64,000 nucleotides of DNA from Erodium maritimum (taxonomy: Eukaryota > Streptophyta > Magnoliopsida > Geraniales > Geraniaceae), in NCBI GenBank assembly GCA_963921825.1, contig OY997588.1, positions 52,770,803 through 52,834,802 on the forward strand, in the 5' to 3' direction. Shown here piece by piece: positions 41,738 through 54,305 of the stretch; within the stretch, counting starts at the first letter, position 1, and each line of letters starts with the position of its first letter. Under the pieces are notes generated by a model, which did no database searches, was not told the origin of the DNA, and saw nothing but the letters and a program-made list of their open reading frames with translations. Made by a program: the position numbers and the translations under genes.

Positions 41738-42480
41738 TCATGCCTCTGGTGAAACCACCAACTTTGGAAGATCCTCTCCCATTCCCAAAGCCGGGTTTGC
41801 TCGTCTTACCGTTTTCATTCTTCTCCGACCGGGAAGTGGACGTGGAGATGTAGGCAATGGACCTTTCCAACATAGTCTCAACCCCGTCCAGAAAATCTTC
41901 TCAGCACGAACTTGGGGTACAACCACCCAAGACCATTTCCTACGACCTACTCCAATCCGTCCGTGAGCACATCCGACTATTCCTCCACTGCCGGACCAAG
42001 CTACCGTCCACCCCAATCTCCTTCGCCCCCGCAAACATTGGCTATGTACCCACGTTCCTTCCCTAGACCTGCAAAACCCTAGGAAAATCGCTTTCCCTTT
42101 CCCGAATTCAATTCTGCTTCTAGTTTCGTAGGTCTCTGAATCGATTGGCTATTACCGATATTTAAATAGATGAAAGTGAAGAAGGGTGAAGAAGTCGTAG
42201 AGTACCATATAGGAGAAAGATTGGAGGACGCTAGGGTTCCATCGGCGACCAAAGGAAGAGGGAGGGTCGGAGCAATAACTTGACATCAATGGAGTCTGTA
42301 ACGTTCGGGAGAAGAGAAAAATGAGCGAGAGAGAAAGGGGAGTTTTTTTGAGACTAACTTAGCCACGTAGACCGTCAGGGTGGACCAGGTGTAAGATGTG
42401 GGTGAGACCCACGCTGCCACATAGGCGCCAGCACACTTAATTCTCTCCTATTAGAGTCTTTGGGATTTTAAACCGATATT
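41738..42480 (-). pseudogene. promoter, leader and first-exon-like gene fragment, unidentified
   Basis: On the minus strand, a leader-like region (about 42470-42070, with 'aaaccctagcg' and pyrimidine-rich DNA) leads to a coding-like stretch from about 42035: MFAGAKEIGVDGSLVRQW, then stops, then in frame LDGVETMLERSIAYISTSTS and SEKNENG followed by a possible donor (GTAAGA) at about 41815. I do not recognise the protein. Its position directly upstream of the PIE1-like exons suggests either upstream PIE1 DNA or a second captured gene end. Confidence 0.35.
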
Positions 42481-42568
42481 AGTGTTACCGTTTTTTTATA
42501 GAGAAAAGGCGTAGTTTTCACTGATCAAGAATTACAAAAAGTCTTAAAGTAACTATTTCTCTGTCGGA

Positions 42569-43377
42569 ACTTGTTTAGTAACCTTAGTTCATCTTTAAAT
42601 AAATTTTGAAAGGAAGAGATACTAGGCGTGGCAGAGAGAACTAGGGTTCTCCCTGTGCGCAGCCTCTCCCCACCTTCCTTCATGGATGCTCTCCACTACC
42701 CTGCGGGGTCCAATCTATCGTCGTTGCTCTTTTGATCGGAGTCGGTTTTATTTTTTTCTTGTCTCTTTTGCAGACGGACTACCTCCGTAGGTCGCCGCCT
42801 ACCCTTCAATCCATGCCACGACCTCTCCCTCGATTCGCTCTACTGATCATGTGTCGTAGGACCGGTCCCGCCCTCGAGCCAGTGGCCACCGTGGCCCCCC
42901 TTACGTCTTCCGGAATACGGGCTCCACGCGCCGTCTTCCATCTGCAGCGGCATCCTGCCCCAGGGTCACCCATCGCCGGCATGGGTCCTCCCACTCGGTG
43001 GATCTGGGATCCGGGAGGAGGGACGGTCGGTTGGGGCCTATTTCAACGGCACCCGGATTCGGGACTCTCAACTTCGACCAAGCTTTTGCAACAGGGAAGT
43101 CTCGGGGAATCTGCACTAAAGGCTAATTCGCTAGTAGGTTTCACTGTTTTAGTTCGAATAATAGCTTGTCTCAATAAGTTTAGGACTTTGGTTTATTATT
43201 TTCTTGTAACGTTGAATAGAGAAACTCTTGAGTTTGGATCTGCGAATCAAAACAGACTATTGTATGGAACCATGTGCGCCCGACGGGCTACGGCCGGTTG
43301 GGACAAAAAGCTGGTACCCGGGACTGTTAGTCCCTCCTTGAATCGTAATACAACTATCTCTTTTCCGTTTAAAAAAA
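42569..43377 (+). mobile_element. short poly(A) retroposon, inner copy
   Basis: An 809-bp element inserted near the 5' end of the outer copy, flanked by an 18-bp direct repeat AACTATTTCTCTGYCGGA (42551-42568 and 43378-43395; one mismatch) and ending in poly(A). The 3' part from 43100 (ctcggggaatctgcactaaa onward) matches 44480-44770 of the outer copy. Confidence 0.78.
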
Positions 43378-44367
43378 AACTATTTCTCTGCCGGAGAAAC
43401 TTAAGGTTAGGTAAATCGCGCTCTACTACCTCTCTTAGAGGTTCTCTCTTACCCTAGCTAGGGTTCACATCTCTGTCGTCTCGTCGTCGTCGTTCGCCGC
43501 ACCCACGCCGCCCCCTACAACAGACAAACCCCTCAGCCGTCTGTCTGGCTGCTTCGCTCCACTTCCACGCTGCCCATCTCCCCGTTTCCTCAGTTACGAC
43601 GTCGATGTTTCATCCTGTGCACCGCCGTTAGGACAATGGTAGCAGCTCCTACCCACCAAGGCCGCCGGTGGTGCCCTACCGGATCCCGCCCCGTCCTATC
43701 GGCTTGGCCATGCGACTACAGGACATGCGCTGATGAGGGCAACTGGCATATGCAGGGGCGGGCACATAGACCCCCATGGCCGTACCTACTGCATCGGATT
43801 GACGACACTCCGCTGCTGGATCCTCGCCGAGCACTGGGGTATCAACACCGGACTGGGTTTGGGATCAGGACGATCACCACCCATTGTTGTTACCGGTCTG
43901 TCCCCCGGAGCGTTCTACTCCTACTTCATGCGTTGGGGCCCCGCCCCCGAGGGTTGCGACTCGGTCGCCGCCTTCGTTCAGGAGGAATGCAAATGTTAGA
44001 CTGCATGCAAATCTCAGGGTTCGAGGAGTCTCCCCTAGGGATTCGGGCCCACTTCAACCATCATCAAGGCGACAGGATCCGAAATCTCCAAGATCCAGGA
44101 TGTTACCGGTGACCGCCTCGAGGGAGGACTCCGTTACACAAAGGCCCTCTAGTCGCCCTAGGCCCCCGGTGAATCAGTACACACAAGGGGAGTTATCTTT
44201 GATTCGTCGGGGTATACTGAGGTACAACCCTGGCATCGGTCCCCGTCCTTGGAAGTTCAAGACAAGAAAGGAGGTAGAGGTGAATATTGGGGAATCAGAT
44301 ACCCCAAAGTCCCTGGTTACAATCGGACAAGTTCAAGACCAGGTAATACGCACGGGGGGCTATAACG

Positions 44368-44392
44368 CCCCCCCCCCCCCCCCCCCCCCCCC
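44368..44392. repeat. 25-nt poly(C) run
   Basis: Uninterrupted cytosines in the outer retroposon. The proline-rich reading frame here is a consequence of the run. Confidence 0.95.
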
Positions 44393-44783
44393 GAGGGGTG
44401 AATGATCTCCCAATGCGGGGTGGGGTGGACCGTCTGAGACCTATACCCATATACCCGAGACAACTGCAGCCTGGAGGTCTCGGGGAATCCGCACTGAAGG
44501 CTAATTCCCTACTTTATTTCACTATTTTAGGTCGAATAATCCTTTGGCTAGATAGGGTTAGGACTTTGGTTTATTATCTTTTTGTAACGTAGGATCGAGG
44601 AACTCTTGAGTTTGGATCTGCGAGTCAAAGCAGACTTTATGTATGGATCCATGAGTGTCTGACAGGCTACGGCCGGTTGGGACAGAAATATGGAACCCGA
44701 GACTGTTATGTCCTCTCTTGTAAGCCTGACATGTTACCGTAATACAATACCTCTTTCCCATTTAAAAAAAAAGAATTACAAAA

Positions 44784-47379
44784 CAGTAAAGTGAACTTGT
44801 CTATATGGATTCTGCTATGTTTATGCGCGGCGCCGTCAGTATCAACACCTTTTCCTCCGGTAACGGTCCGGTGTGACCCCTTCTCCCTCGGATCACCCGC
44901 CCTCGACCCTCTCCTCGCCGACTTCTCTGGCTTGTGGGTTGGACGAGATTGGGTCCCAGACCTCCTTCTCGTATCGTCGTCGTCATCTGCAATCTCCCAT
45001 GCGAACGTGTGGGGAGGGGGGAGATGAGCCGTCGTCGTCGACAACGAACCTGCCTTCAACCCCCCCCCTGGCTAGTGCGTTTTCGGCCCCAATTCTCGCC
45101 TCACCGGTTTCACTAGCACTCGGGTTGGGAGATATTGGGTCCCGGACATCTGCCTTGGGTTTCCGGCGTCAATCCCACTCCTTTGGATGGGCTTGGTCCG
45201 CTCCAAGTATTCCCAACTCATTGGGGAATGGAGTGGAGACGCCGTCAATAGGACCCCCGACCCAACTCGTGCCACCGTCTCGGGATATTGGACAACTTGT
45301 ACATGTCGCAAATGTGGGACTGAATGAGATTGGATCACAAGGATGGTCACCGACAAGGGTCCATCTTCCATCTCAAGAATCTTCCTCCCCGTCGCCCCCA
45401 TCTGCGCATTCTTCCAAGCGTAATTGGGATCCGAGCCTAGGCACCTCATCATTACGATTAAAGCTGAATTTGCGGGTTCTCGCTTGGAACTGTCGGGGGA
45501 TGGGTACAGGGCTACATAAGCAACAACTCAGACAACTGCTTAGTGTTCATCGACCCCATCTCTTGTTCCTTTCAGAATCGTTATTGGATACCCAGAATTG
45601 TGCCTTGCTGTCAAGATCGTTGGGTTTTCAAGACCATATTTGTGTCCCCTATTTTAGGGGGTCGGAGACCGTGGCAAGCCAAAGACGTTTGGCTCTATTA
45701 TCGGTGTCAGGTGAAGGGGTGACATTCAGGACCTCCTTCGACCGGTATATCGACGTTGAGGTCGCAGTGCTGGGACATGATGAACTAAGGCTAACATGAA
45801 TTTATGGGGAACCCAGACGGGATTGGAGACACCGGACTTGGGAAATGATCCGAAGTCTCCATACCCCCATAAGGCCCAACTGGATCCTTATTGGAGACTT
45901 CAATGGTATTCTGGATACAGACGAAACTACGGGGGGGGGGGGGGGGGGGGGGGGGGGAGGATCGTATCCTATTAGCCTTATGGACGATTTTGGCTCGTTG
46001 GTGGCCTGGTAGATGTCCTCATGACTGGTCACCCGTATACATGGTTTAGGGGTCGCAGGCATGATGCGCGGATACAATCTTGGTTGGATAGGGCACTAAT
46101 ATCCAGTGCTCTTTTCTCTTCTCTACCTGACCTGGACTTCCGTAATACAAGAGTGACGACGTCGGACCACTGGCCGATCCTTCTAAGCCTGGCCCGACAA
46201 CTGGGCCACCGTGGTCCCCCGAAGTTCCGCTTCCAGTCCCAATGGATTCGCGACCCAGCTGTGGTCGTCTCATTCAGTCTTCTTGGGATAAGCGGCCAGC
46301 GAGGCCTATTGGAGAGGCCATCAACACGGTGAGTAAATCCCTGTTTGAGCGGAGCCGGGGGAACTTTCGTCGTAATCTCAACCATATAAAGTGGTGTCAG
46401 TGGCAAATCGCAAATCTGAATGGTAGGACGGATAGGGCAGGTGTACATATGCGAGAGGCTATCCAGATTCAGTATGAACGGGCGTTGGGGGAACAAGAGG
46501 CGTTCTGACGTCACCGTGCGAAACAACATTGGTTAGTCGAGGGGGATCGAAATACAAAATTCTTTCAGGCAACCTGTTCGTATAGACATCGTATCAATGC
46601 GATCTTGTCCCTGAAGACAGAACGGGGGGACTTGGTCACATGGGATACATGAATGAGGGAGATGATTGTGGACTACTTTAGTACATTATTCACGACGAGC
46701 TTGCCGGAACTCCGAGATTTTCCCATAGCTTTTCCCCAATGTATCACCCCAACGCAGAATCAGGTACTTCTATCCCCTTGTTCGGTGACGGAGGTCCGGA
46801 AAGTTGTATTTCAGATGGTGCCTGATAAATCACCGGGTCCGGATGGCCTAAATCCCCGATTTCATCAGCACTACTGACCGATTGTGGCAGATGAGGTGGT
46901 CCAATTTATAACTGAGGTGCTGGCTTCACAGAATTTTGACCCCATTCTGAACGACCGTATTAATACCGAAGAAGCCTGACCCAGACAAGATCAATGATCT
47001 GCAGCCGATTTCCCTTTGTAATGTGATTTTTAGGATCCTCTCTAAGTTCTTGGACAACCGTCTATGACCCCTTCTTCACTCTGTCATCTCGGACACCCAA
47101 GGGGCATTTATCCCGGGCAGTTGTATTCAGGATAACATCCTAATAGCATTTGAGATCATCCACTTCCTCCAACACAAGTGTTAGGGTGGGGTAGGCTATA
47201 TGACGCTCAAACTTAACATGAGCAAAGCGTAAGACCGGGTCGAGTGAGATTACTTACTTCTGATTATGGCTTGGCTGGGGTTCTCGGGGGAGTGGATGGC
47301 ACTAGCGGCGTGTTGTGTGAAATCGGTCCACTACATTGTATCATCCGGGGGAAGGGAGGCGTCATAACTGAGGCCGAGA
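44784..47379 (+). pseudogene. LINE-1 type ORF2 pseudogene, 3' truncated
   Basis: The frame 44873-45799 holds a Ser/Pro-rich linker with degenerate 'LALGLGDIGSRT'-type repeats and then the AP-endonuclease start LRVLAWNCRGMGTG and LLFLSESLLDTQNC. Later frames continue LIGDFNGILDTDE, HPYTWFRGRRHDARIQSWLD and TSDHWPILLSLA (endonuclease end), KQHWLVEGDRNTKFF, then reverse transcriptase motifs DKSPGPDGLNPRF, LQPISLCNVIFRILSKFLD, FIPGSCIQDNI and MTLKLNMSKA. Many stops and frameshifts, plus a G27 run at 45931. Homology ends at about 47379 in the RT palm, where copia DNA starts. It probably supplied or resembled the machinery used by the poly(A) retroposons. Confidence 0.88.
45931..45957. repeat. 27-nt poly(G) run
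   Basis: Lies in the LINE endonuclease region right after GDFNGILDTDETT. Able to form G-quadruplex; also a likely place for sequencing-length error. Confidence 0.95.
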
Positions 47380-50211
47380 ACCCCTCCTGGCAAGCGAACT
47401 TATTGGTCTACATAAATCCGAGTGTATCAGCCCCAATAATTCACCCACTCTTTCACCGCGATCAATGAAGGGCGCCTTAGTCATTTTCCCATAAAACAAG
47501 CCTTGCACCTATTATTCGAATGGACTTAAAAGTCTGCACTTCTGAAGTGCTGATATGCGTTTCTTGTTTATGTGGCCTAAATGACAGTGCCTTAATAGAG
47601 TCTGGTCTAAATTATCGAATTTATACCTTTTGACATTAACGTTATAAATAGAGCTTGAGGCATTGTTACCTATATGTACAATCCTCGGACCAAGTTTGTA
47701 CAAACATAAAACATATCATTGGATAGAATATTGAACATCCAATTTCCAATATCAACATTATATCCTTCGGTGTCTAACACGGATATATATATAATGATCC
47801 TATTAAAATCGGGAATCCAATATACATTATTTAGTACACAACAAGGTCACTTGGCTAACGAAGACTCATGGATCCTACAACAGTCGCACAACCCTCATCT
47901 GTTGTCCACTCTGAGGTCTAATCTGTTCTTCTCCAAGCTTCTCCTACCTTCCATCCACTACATGTTAGTGCATGTGTGAGATTCAGCTCTGGTATCCAAT
48001 ACCCATGAATCATTGGAAGTAGAGAGAGGTAGCTCTATAAAGTTAATACCTGATGAAGGTGCAGTCAAACTGCCCTTCTTCAGATCATCCTGGTTTTTCC
48101 CGCAATCTCTTTTCGTTGACTAGGCATCTGGCAATAGAAGCAGACATTCTCATCCTCCTTAGCCTTTCTTAAGGACCCCTTAGTCCTTGTATGGATATGA
48201 ACGATCAAGTGTCTCATCTTTCTTGCCAAGTGCGTAGGGGCCTTGCCATCGCCACTACCAAATTCCTTCTTGAAACTGTATCCCTTTCTGACCATCAGAA
48301 TATCCTTGGATTCCAAATCCTTGATATTCTTCTCAACGGTCAAAAATGTGCCATGTAACTCTGATATAGTCTTGTCCATATCGTTCATGTGATAGTTTAT
48401 GATGAACTCAACATACGCACGAAGAAGGGAGCGCAAATACCTATTTGCCGCCATCTCTAATTCTATCTTAAGACCCAATCCATTAAGATGTTCGAGATAC
48501 CCTTTCATTTCCTGGACATGAGGGATAACCTTGTCAGGGACATATTGTTTGCGTTCAGACTTGAGGACTATCCTCAAAATTCTGTACCAGTCCAAATAGT
48601 TTGTCCCATTTAGCTTGACCATGTCAAGAATGGTTTTTAATGACAAACTATTAATGTTTGCTGAATTTTCCATTTCATCTACAACAGATAAAATTCAATC
48701 AGTACATTGAATATATTTTATGAAGATCAAGCTTAAACACCAACAATCGATTTTATACCTTTAGAATCTAAAACCAAGATCCTTGATTCACTCGATTAAG
48801 CTGAACTAATGCTCACCACTTAATCGAGCTATGTAGGTAGGACTCCATCCAATCACATCCAATGTGACTCTTGGCTAGGGTATGTACTTATGTACACGAC
48901 TTACCTTATTTGTTACCCTAGCTCAACCTCAGGCTGAGAATCGTAGTTAGGTCCACCAATTTTCAACTATGTCATGTCACTATATAGGTGCTCCGCTATG
49001 GGCACGACACCCACATATGTCGTCCAAACCTACTACCTCACTTTCCCATGGATGCTCCGTTAATGCGCGCGACACTCATAGGGCAGGGAGGTAGTAAGGT
49101 TTTGATAATTTGGAGGTATCAGACATGGCCCGTTTTTACTTGTCCGGTTGTGTTTAAAACTTCGGCACATCCGAGATGTGATGAGCACATCAACTACATT
49201 CCAAATGAAATGATGCTTCAAATTACATCCAATGTAATTCTTCCTTTGAACCCGTCAACTACATCGAATGCAATGGCGGTTCTAAGGGCTCACAAATAAT
49301 GATCAAAATCCAAATTTATCTTTGCATATGAGGTGATATGCTCGGTAAATAAAGTTAAGCATGCAATTCTAATTCAACACATAGAATTAATCATGCATAA
49401 ACTAAACCAAGCATAAAGCGATAAGTGTGCACATAATAACCCCCTAAACTAACTCCCATTAGCTTCTTTAGCTCCACCGACTCCAAGCCGATGTCAACAC
49501 CCGAAAAACCACCAATTGATTTTTTCGCCCTTTCTTCGTCTCGAGAAAAAGATTACAATTGAATACACGACTCGCAGGTCGGGAATTAATAAATATTACA
49601 AATAAGTGGTTCGACGACCACACCTCGAAAAAATAATTACACGCTAACTCTAACGACTCGCAGGTCGGGAAAAACGATAAATAATCAAATCGAGCCCGGG
49701 GCTATAATGTGCACCATGCCAACATCACATCACACATTGTGATATCAAACAATCATGTTATCAAACATCATGTGATTTTCCAGTTTTATGTAATAGCCAA
49801 GTTTCGAAATTTTTTGATGCTCGGTTTATCGAAACCGTTCAAAAATTAAACTTTTGAACATTTGATCTTCGAGTTCATCATGACGGTTCCAAAATCGTCA
49901 TAACTAACAAAACGGTTTAGCCTTTTCATATCAACCATCCAATGGTCATGCTTGGCCTAGCTCCATCCAACGGAGCCCCGTTCGGTCCCGGTTTCGGCTT
50001 CCCGAGAGTCCCTCTCCCGAGACCTGAAAAATCAAATTTTATTCAAAATTTCCAGATTTGAAATAATTCTAAAAAATTCATTTCACATGCATTAAATCCA
50101 TAAGCAAGAATTTAAAACATGTTATCAAACAATTTGGCAAATGAACATGTCAAAACTGAAACTTTCAACACCGTCTTGTGAATCCCGAAGGTAGCATGAC
50201 TCTGATACCAC
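47380..50211 (-). mobile_element. copia internal region, truncated on the pol side
   Basis: Same family as the element at 21464-29915 but more diverged. It begins inside the integrase (homologous to about 25527), continues through GAG-pre-integrase (47512-47703: LLRHCHLGHINKKRISALQK) and gag (48080-48673), then the leader, and ends with a PBS-like ACTCTGATACCA (50199-50210, one mismatch to the usual complement) next to the LTR at 50212. Integrase core, RT and RNase H are absent. Confidence 0.88.
48080..48673 (-). pseudogene. copia gag, fuller copy
   Basis: 198 codons starting MENSANINSLSLKTILDMV. The central part (YVPDKVIPHVQEMKGYLEHL and MAANRYLRSLLRAYVEFIIN) is intact here and deleted from the young copy at 26335-26672. 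It ends in a partial zinc knuckle (ENVCFYCQMPSQRKE). Open, but cut off from protease by stops. Confidence 0.85.
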
Positions 50212-53200
50212 TGTTGGGTCTCAAGTCGCAGCGGAAAATCAATGAAAACCAAGATACAATTAAAATCATGAAACAACTAATAATGAATGGATTCACAAGA
50301 GAAAAATTCAGCACAATTTCTTACCAAAACAAGAACACCGGGTAACGAATGATTGACTTGAGTCTCCAAGACGCCTACGTATCCACATGGGAATCAAAGC
50401 CACGTAGTTCTTCTCTTTGAGGACTCAAGAACACAAAAATGGAGGTAGGAGCTTGCCTTGCCCGAAATTGGCATGGAGAGGAGGGAGAAGTTGTGTTTCC
50501 TATTCTTGTCTTGTGATTGTTATGTTTGAAAAAGATGACTTAAACATAACAAACTCCATCAACTTGTCAAACTAAAAGCATGTGACAAGTATGGTGACAA
50601 GTAAGGTGTAAATAGGACAAAGTATGGCTAGACAAGATGGAGTTCGGTAGTGAATGACCAACACTTTAATCATTGTCTTGCTTACTTAGTACTAATTAAT
50701 CAAGATTTGATTAATTAGTTCCATGGGCCTTGGTTGCTAATGAGTGTAAATTAGCCTTATCTAATTTGGCTAGTTTTCCCTATATTTTTATCTTGTTTGT
50801 GCCTCGTTTTTATATTTTTAGCGATTAGCAATAACTGCGCAAAACCTCGTTTCTTAGTCGATATTTTCAAGTGCTTTAAAATATATTCATAATTGGTCTT
50901 TTTTTGTAGGCCTCGAAAAAAAAATTATTTGCACAAGAAAGAGATCGATCGGTGGCTAAACGAAGCGGGAAAGAACGATTGAAGCGTTATATTGAAAAGG
51001 GAAAAAAGTGTCAGCTTTTATGATCAGGTGCGGTGCAGCACACTATTTATTGCGCGTCTGTGTTTGTTCTGACAGTAGGATCTGCTGACTGATGATGAGA
51101 CCAGATCTGGCTGTAGATCTTGCATGGTTGACTTCCGTCCTAGTCCGCAGATGGTTGACCTGCGCAAATTAGTTGATCCAACACCCTGCACGTGTGGTTG
51201 CACCGTGTTATTAAGCTCTCGCCGTTACCTGATCGGTACTGATCCTCCTCCAGTCTAGCGCGTGATCAGCAATTGCTCTCCAATTTCTGTCCAGCTAGCC
51301 CCACCTTCTCCTATGCATGAATTCGAAGCTCATTCCCATTTCTTTTGTTTTTTGTATATATAGATAGCGTGGAACATTAATAGAACGCACTTCACATCAG
51401 ATTTTATTACTTTTTTTGAATCAAAATCAAGTTCTTTCTCTTTACTCTCTTTTCTCTTTAGTGTTCTTGGCTGAGTTGTCTTCATCCTAAGAGCATCTTC
51501 TACCATTTAAGACCATAAGCCAGATGATCCAAGGATCTCTCAAGCATCTATGAGTTTCCCACTATCTCCAACTTCTCCATTTTCATGAGTTGAAGCTTTG
51601 GAGAGTTGGAGATGGTGGGTTTACAAGCTAGATGAGATTTTGATTGGGTTTCTCAACCCAATCCCGGTTCTTAAATCTACCCTTCTCTAGTATTGTTGTA
51701 AAAATTGTTTTTTTTTGTATGTTTGAGTAGGAATTGGATTCCATGACCTTGGATTCCGATCTTTGGTCATGGGTGTTGTGTAGATGATGATTTCCATTAA
51801 ATTGATGCGTGGTTGTATGGTTCATTTGATGTTGGTGGTGTTTATGACATGATTTGGGGTTTTTGAGCTTAATAGCATCAACTTGCTTGTATGAGTATTT
51901 GTCTATATTTTAGCTAATCGATGTGCAAGCATGATTTTCTTACTTTGTGTTCGAAACTTTCATGATTTTAAAACCCGATTTCATGTGCTAGCTATTTCAT
52001 CTCTCAGGTGTATATCAAGTTCTAGGTTAGAGTTCGTAAAAATGCAAACTTTAGCCATTTAGTGAACTTATCTAGGATTTTCGACGTTTACATGTCTTGA
52101 TTTCCTATTGACAAGATAGAAATATGCTAGGATGTTTTTTCTCGATTCTCTTGTGTGCTTCAAGTCGACCGAACGATTTGGGGATTTTCCCTAATTGTTG
52201 TGTGCGCTATGTAGATTGATGTTTGGAGCGATCCATGATTCGATCTAGTGTGAGACGGGATTTCACTTTTTTAGAGTTTACTCATGCTTGTGTATTACCA
52301 GAGTATCGCGATTCGTTGCTCTATTTAGCTGTCCTTGATGATCTATTTATGCGGTCATTAGGTTGATTGAACTAGGTGTAGTTGAGTAGATTCGACATTT
52401 ATTTAGAGTCCTCTCATGTTGGTGTAGTACCAGAGTATCGCGATTCGATACTCTATTTAGTTCTACCTGATTTTCGATGTTCATCACTATTTGATGGTAT
52501 TCGGGAATTAGGAAGTGAACTAGGCATAACTGAGTTGATTCGTCGAGTGGTGCAGCTATGTCTACTCGTGGTAGTTGGCAGCGAGAGTGAGATGTATTCC
52601 TTGTCGTTATCTCTCGTTCGATGATTGATCGAGCTTCGCTCAAGATCATAGAACTACACCCTATTTCTATTTTCATCACTTTCCGATGATTGGTGGTTCG
52701 CATATCGGTCCAGGAAATGGTCTCGTGCCCTCTCCCCGTGACTAGTATGTAGTTGATTTCTTGATATTGCATGCATAGGAACTTAAGTGTTCTAAGACCA
52801 TAAGGAAATCATTATTAGTTTTCACCCTCTTTAACCAAACCACGCGTTAATTGGAAGTCATATTTACTTGTACCCGTGACCGGCTCTTTGTGTGAATCGA
52901 AAGTTATGTGTCTTAGGTGGTAGCGTATATATAGATTTTACTACTTTTTAAACCTAAACACTACTTTTACTTTTCTGCTTTTATTTTCCCTTTCGGAGAT
53001 GTGGAAGTGACATCCCACGTCCCCAGGTTTTAGCAAAATACTAGTGATTCCTCTATTCCCTGTGGGTTCGACCGGTAGTTAACCGTCAAATATATAACTT
53101 GATGATCGTGTACTAATGCACGTAAAAAGAGGGTTTTGACGCATAGTCATCCACACTCATCAGTTGCATGGGCCTCTCGTGGGCCTCTTGGAACATGGCC

Positions 53201-54305
53201 CGTGGCCATTCCCAACGAGGTCCCGTCACGCGCCGCCACCTAGCCTTCCATACCGGAAATGTCCAACATTATCCGACGCGATCAATCCCAAGACTCCAAG
53301 CCTTGCCTTGATCCGTAAATTCATATTCACTTACGGGCACATGACCCAAAACCTAGTTTCGTTCATGTCCCGAGACAACTCCCTTTTGACCGTTCTCCAT
53401 AAATGTGTCAATGAGTTTCACCCTCCGGTGTGACCTTTAGGTTTATGCATGTCAATAGATCAACGTAAAATCTCATTTTACTTGATCCTATTTAAGTGGA
53501 AACTAACGAGACTTTAGTACTGTCTGACACTGCATAACGAATCGACCCTATCGATTCTAACATTTCCGTCGTCCCTATCATTATCCTTTTATCTCTGATA
53601 TCCTGATTGATATAAGGCGTAGAGCCGTCATCTTTATTATTCTCAATCACTGTTCCTTGATATGTGATATGACTGAATATATGATACCCAGTACCATGTG
53701 CATGACCATGCTATTCTTTCAGTCACTCCCGATCAAGCGGCCGAGAACCGATATCTTTCCCATACCGTAGTATGAGGGATAAATCTCTTAGCCGTCTTTC
53801 GTGTCACTCATGCAGTCCATCCCCAAGCCAATCCTAGCCGTTATGGAAGCCCTGTTACGGACAACGTTAGGCTCAGGTCAAACTCAGTTGTTTACTGCAT
53901 ACCGATCACAAAGGCTCATTGTTCTAAGGATACATGACAAGCTACGACAATGAACATGTTCATGACTTGATCTATGACACATATTCATGTCGGGTCGTCC
54001 AATATCATGTCCCACATGATATCTATGATCAGACTCCGAGATCCCATTCTAATGACTGACAGAACTTAAGCCATAAAGAGCCATCTTTCATACTAGTCGC
54101 TTTTAGTGAAGCTTTGTTGACTAGGGACCCATCGAATGTGATCTATCTCAATATATGGTTCTATTCGCATGGTGGACATAGCTCAGAACACACATCGATA
54201 TATTACTCCAACACATAAGTAATATAAAGCCGCTTTAATTTTATTGCTAATAATGATATATACATTTGGACATTTATGATTGAACTACGAGCACTAAGAC
54301 TAACA
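50212..54305 (-). mobile_element. single copia LTR shared by two internal regions (contains an insertion)
   Basis: Starts TGTTGGGTC and ends GACTAACA. About 1664 bp without the insert at 50738-53162. A PBS-side junction (50199-50210) lies on its left and a PPT-side junction (54306-54318, atctcccacttgc) on its right. It therefore acts as 5' LTR for the left internal region and 3' LTR for the right one. Confidence 0.9.
50738..53162. mobile_element. 2.4-kb solo-LTR-like insertion
   Basis: Inserted in the copia LTR with a perfect 5-bp TSD GTTGC (50733-50737 and 53163-53167). The ends are TAATGAGTGT and ACACTCATCA, imperfect inverted repeats close to TG...CA. There are no coding domains. Near the right end 'ttccctgtgggttcgaccgg' resembles a motif common in LTRs of large plant gypsy elements (Athila/Tat-like), which is knowledge-based and tentative. 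A solo LTR is the best reading. Confidence 0.75.

Larger units (their letters stand above)
42540..44770 (+). mobile_element. short poly(A) retroposon, outer copy (split by an inner copy)
   Basis: Flanked by the 13-bp direct repeat AAGAATTACAAAA (42527-42539 and 44771-44783) and ending in a poly(A) run (about 44764-44770). Without the inner copy it is about 1.4 kb. It has a GC-rich 5' two-thirds with open frames (43636-44112 and 43884-44405, including GILRYNPGIGPRP and a C25 run) and a 3' ~290 bp shared with the inner copy. There is no reverse transcriptase, so mobilisation would need a LINE in trans. Confidence 0.75.

Noticed and set aside
44873..45799. 308-codon frame as a possible host Ser/Pro-rich protein
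   Set aside because: It runs straight into the LINE endonuclease start (LAWNCRGMG) and belongs to the LINE.
42569..47379. Reading the whole stretch as one full-length LINE
   Set aside because: Internal poly(A) runs and two independent direct-repeat pairs show separate insertions at 42540-44770.
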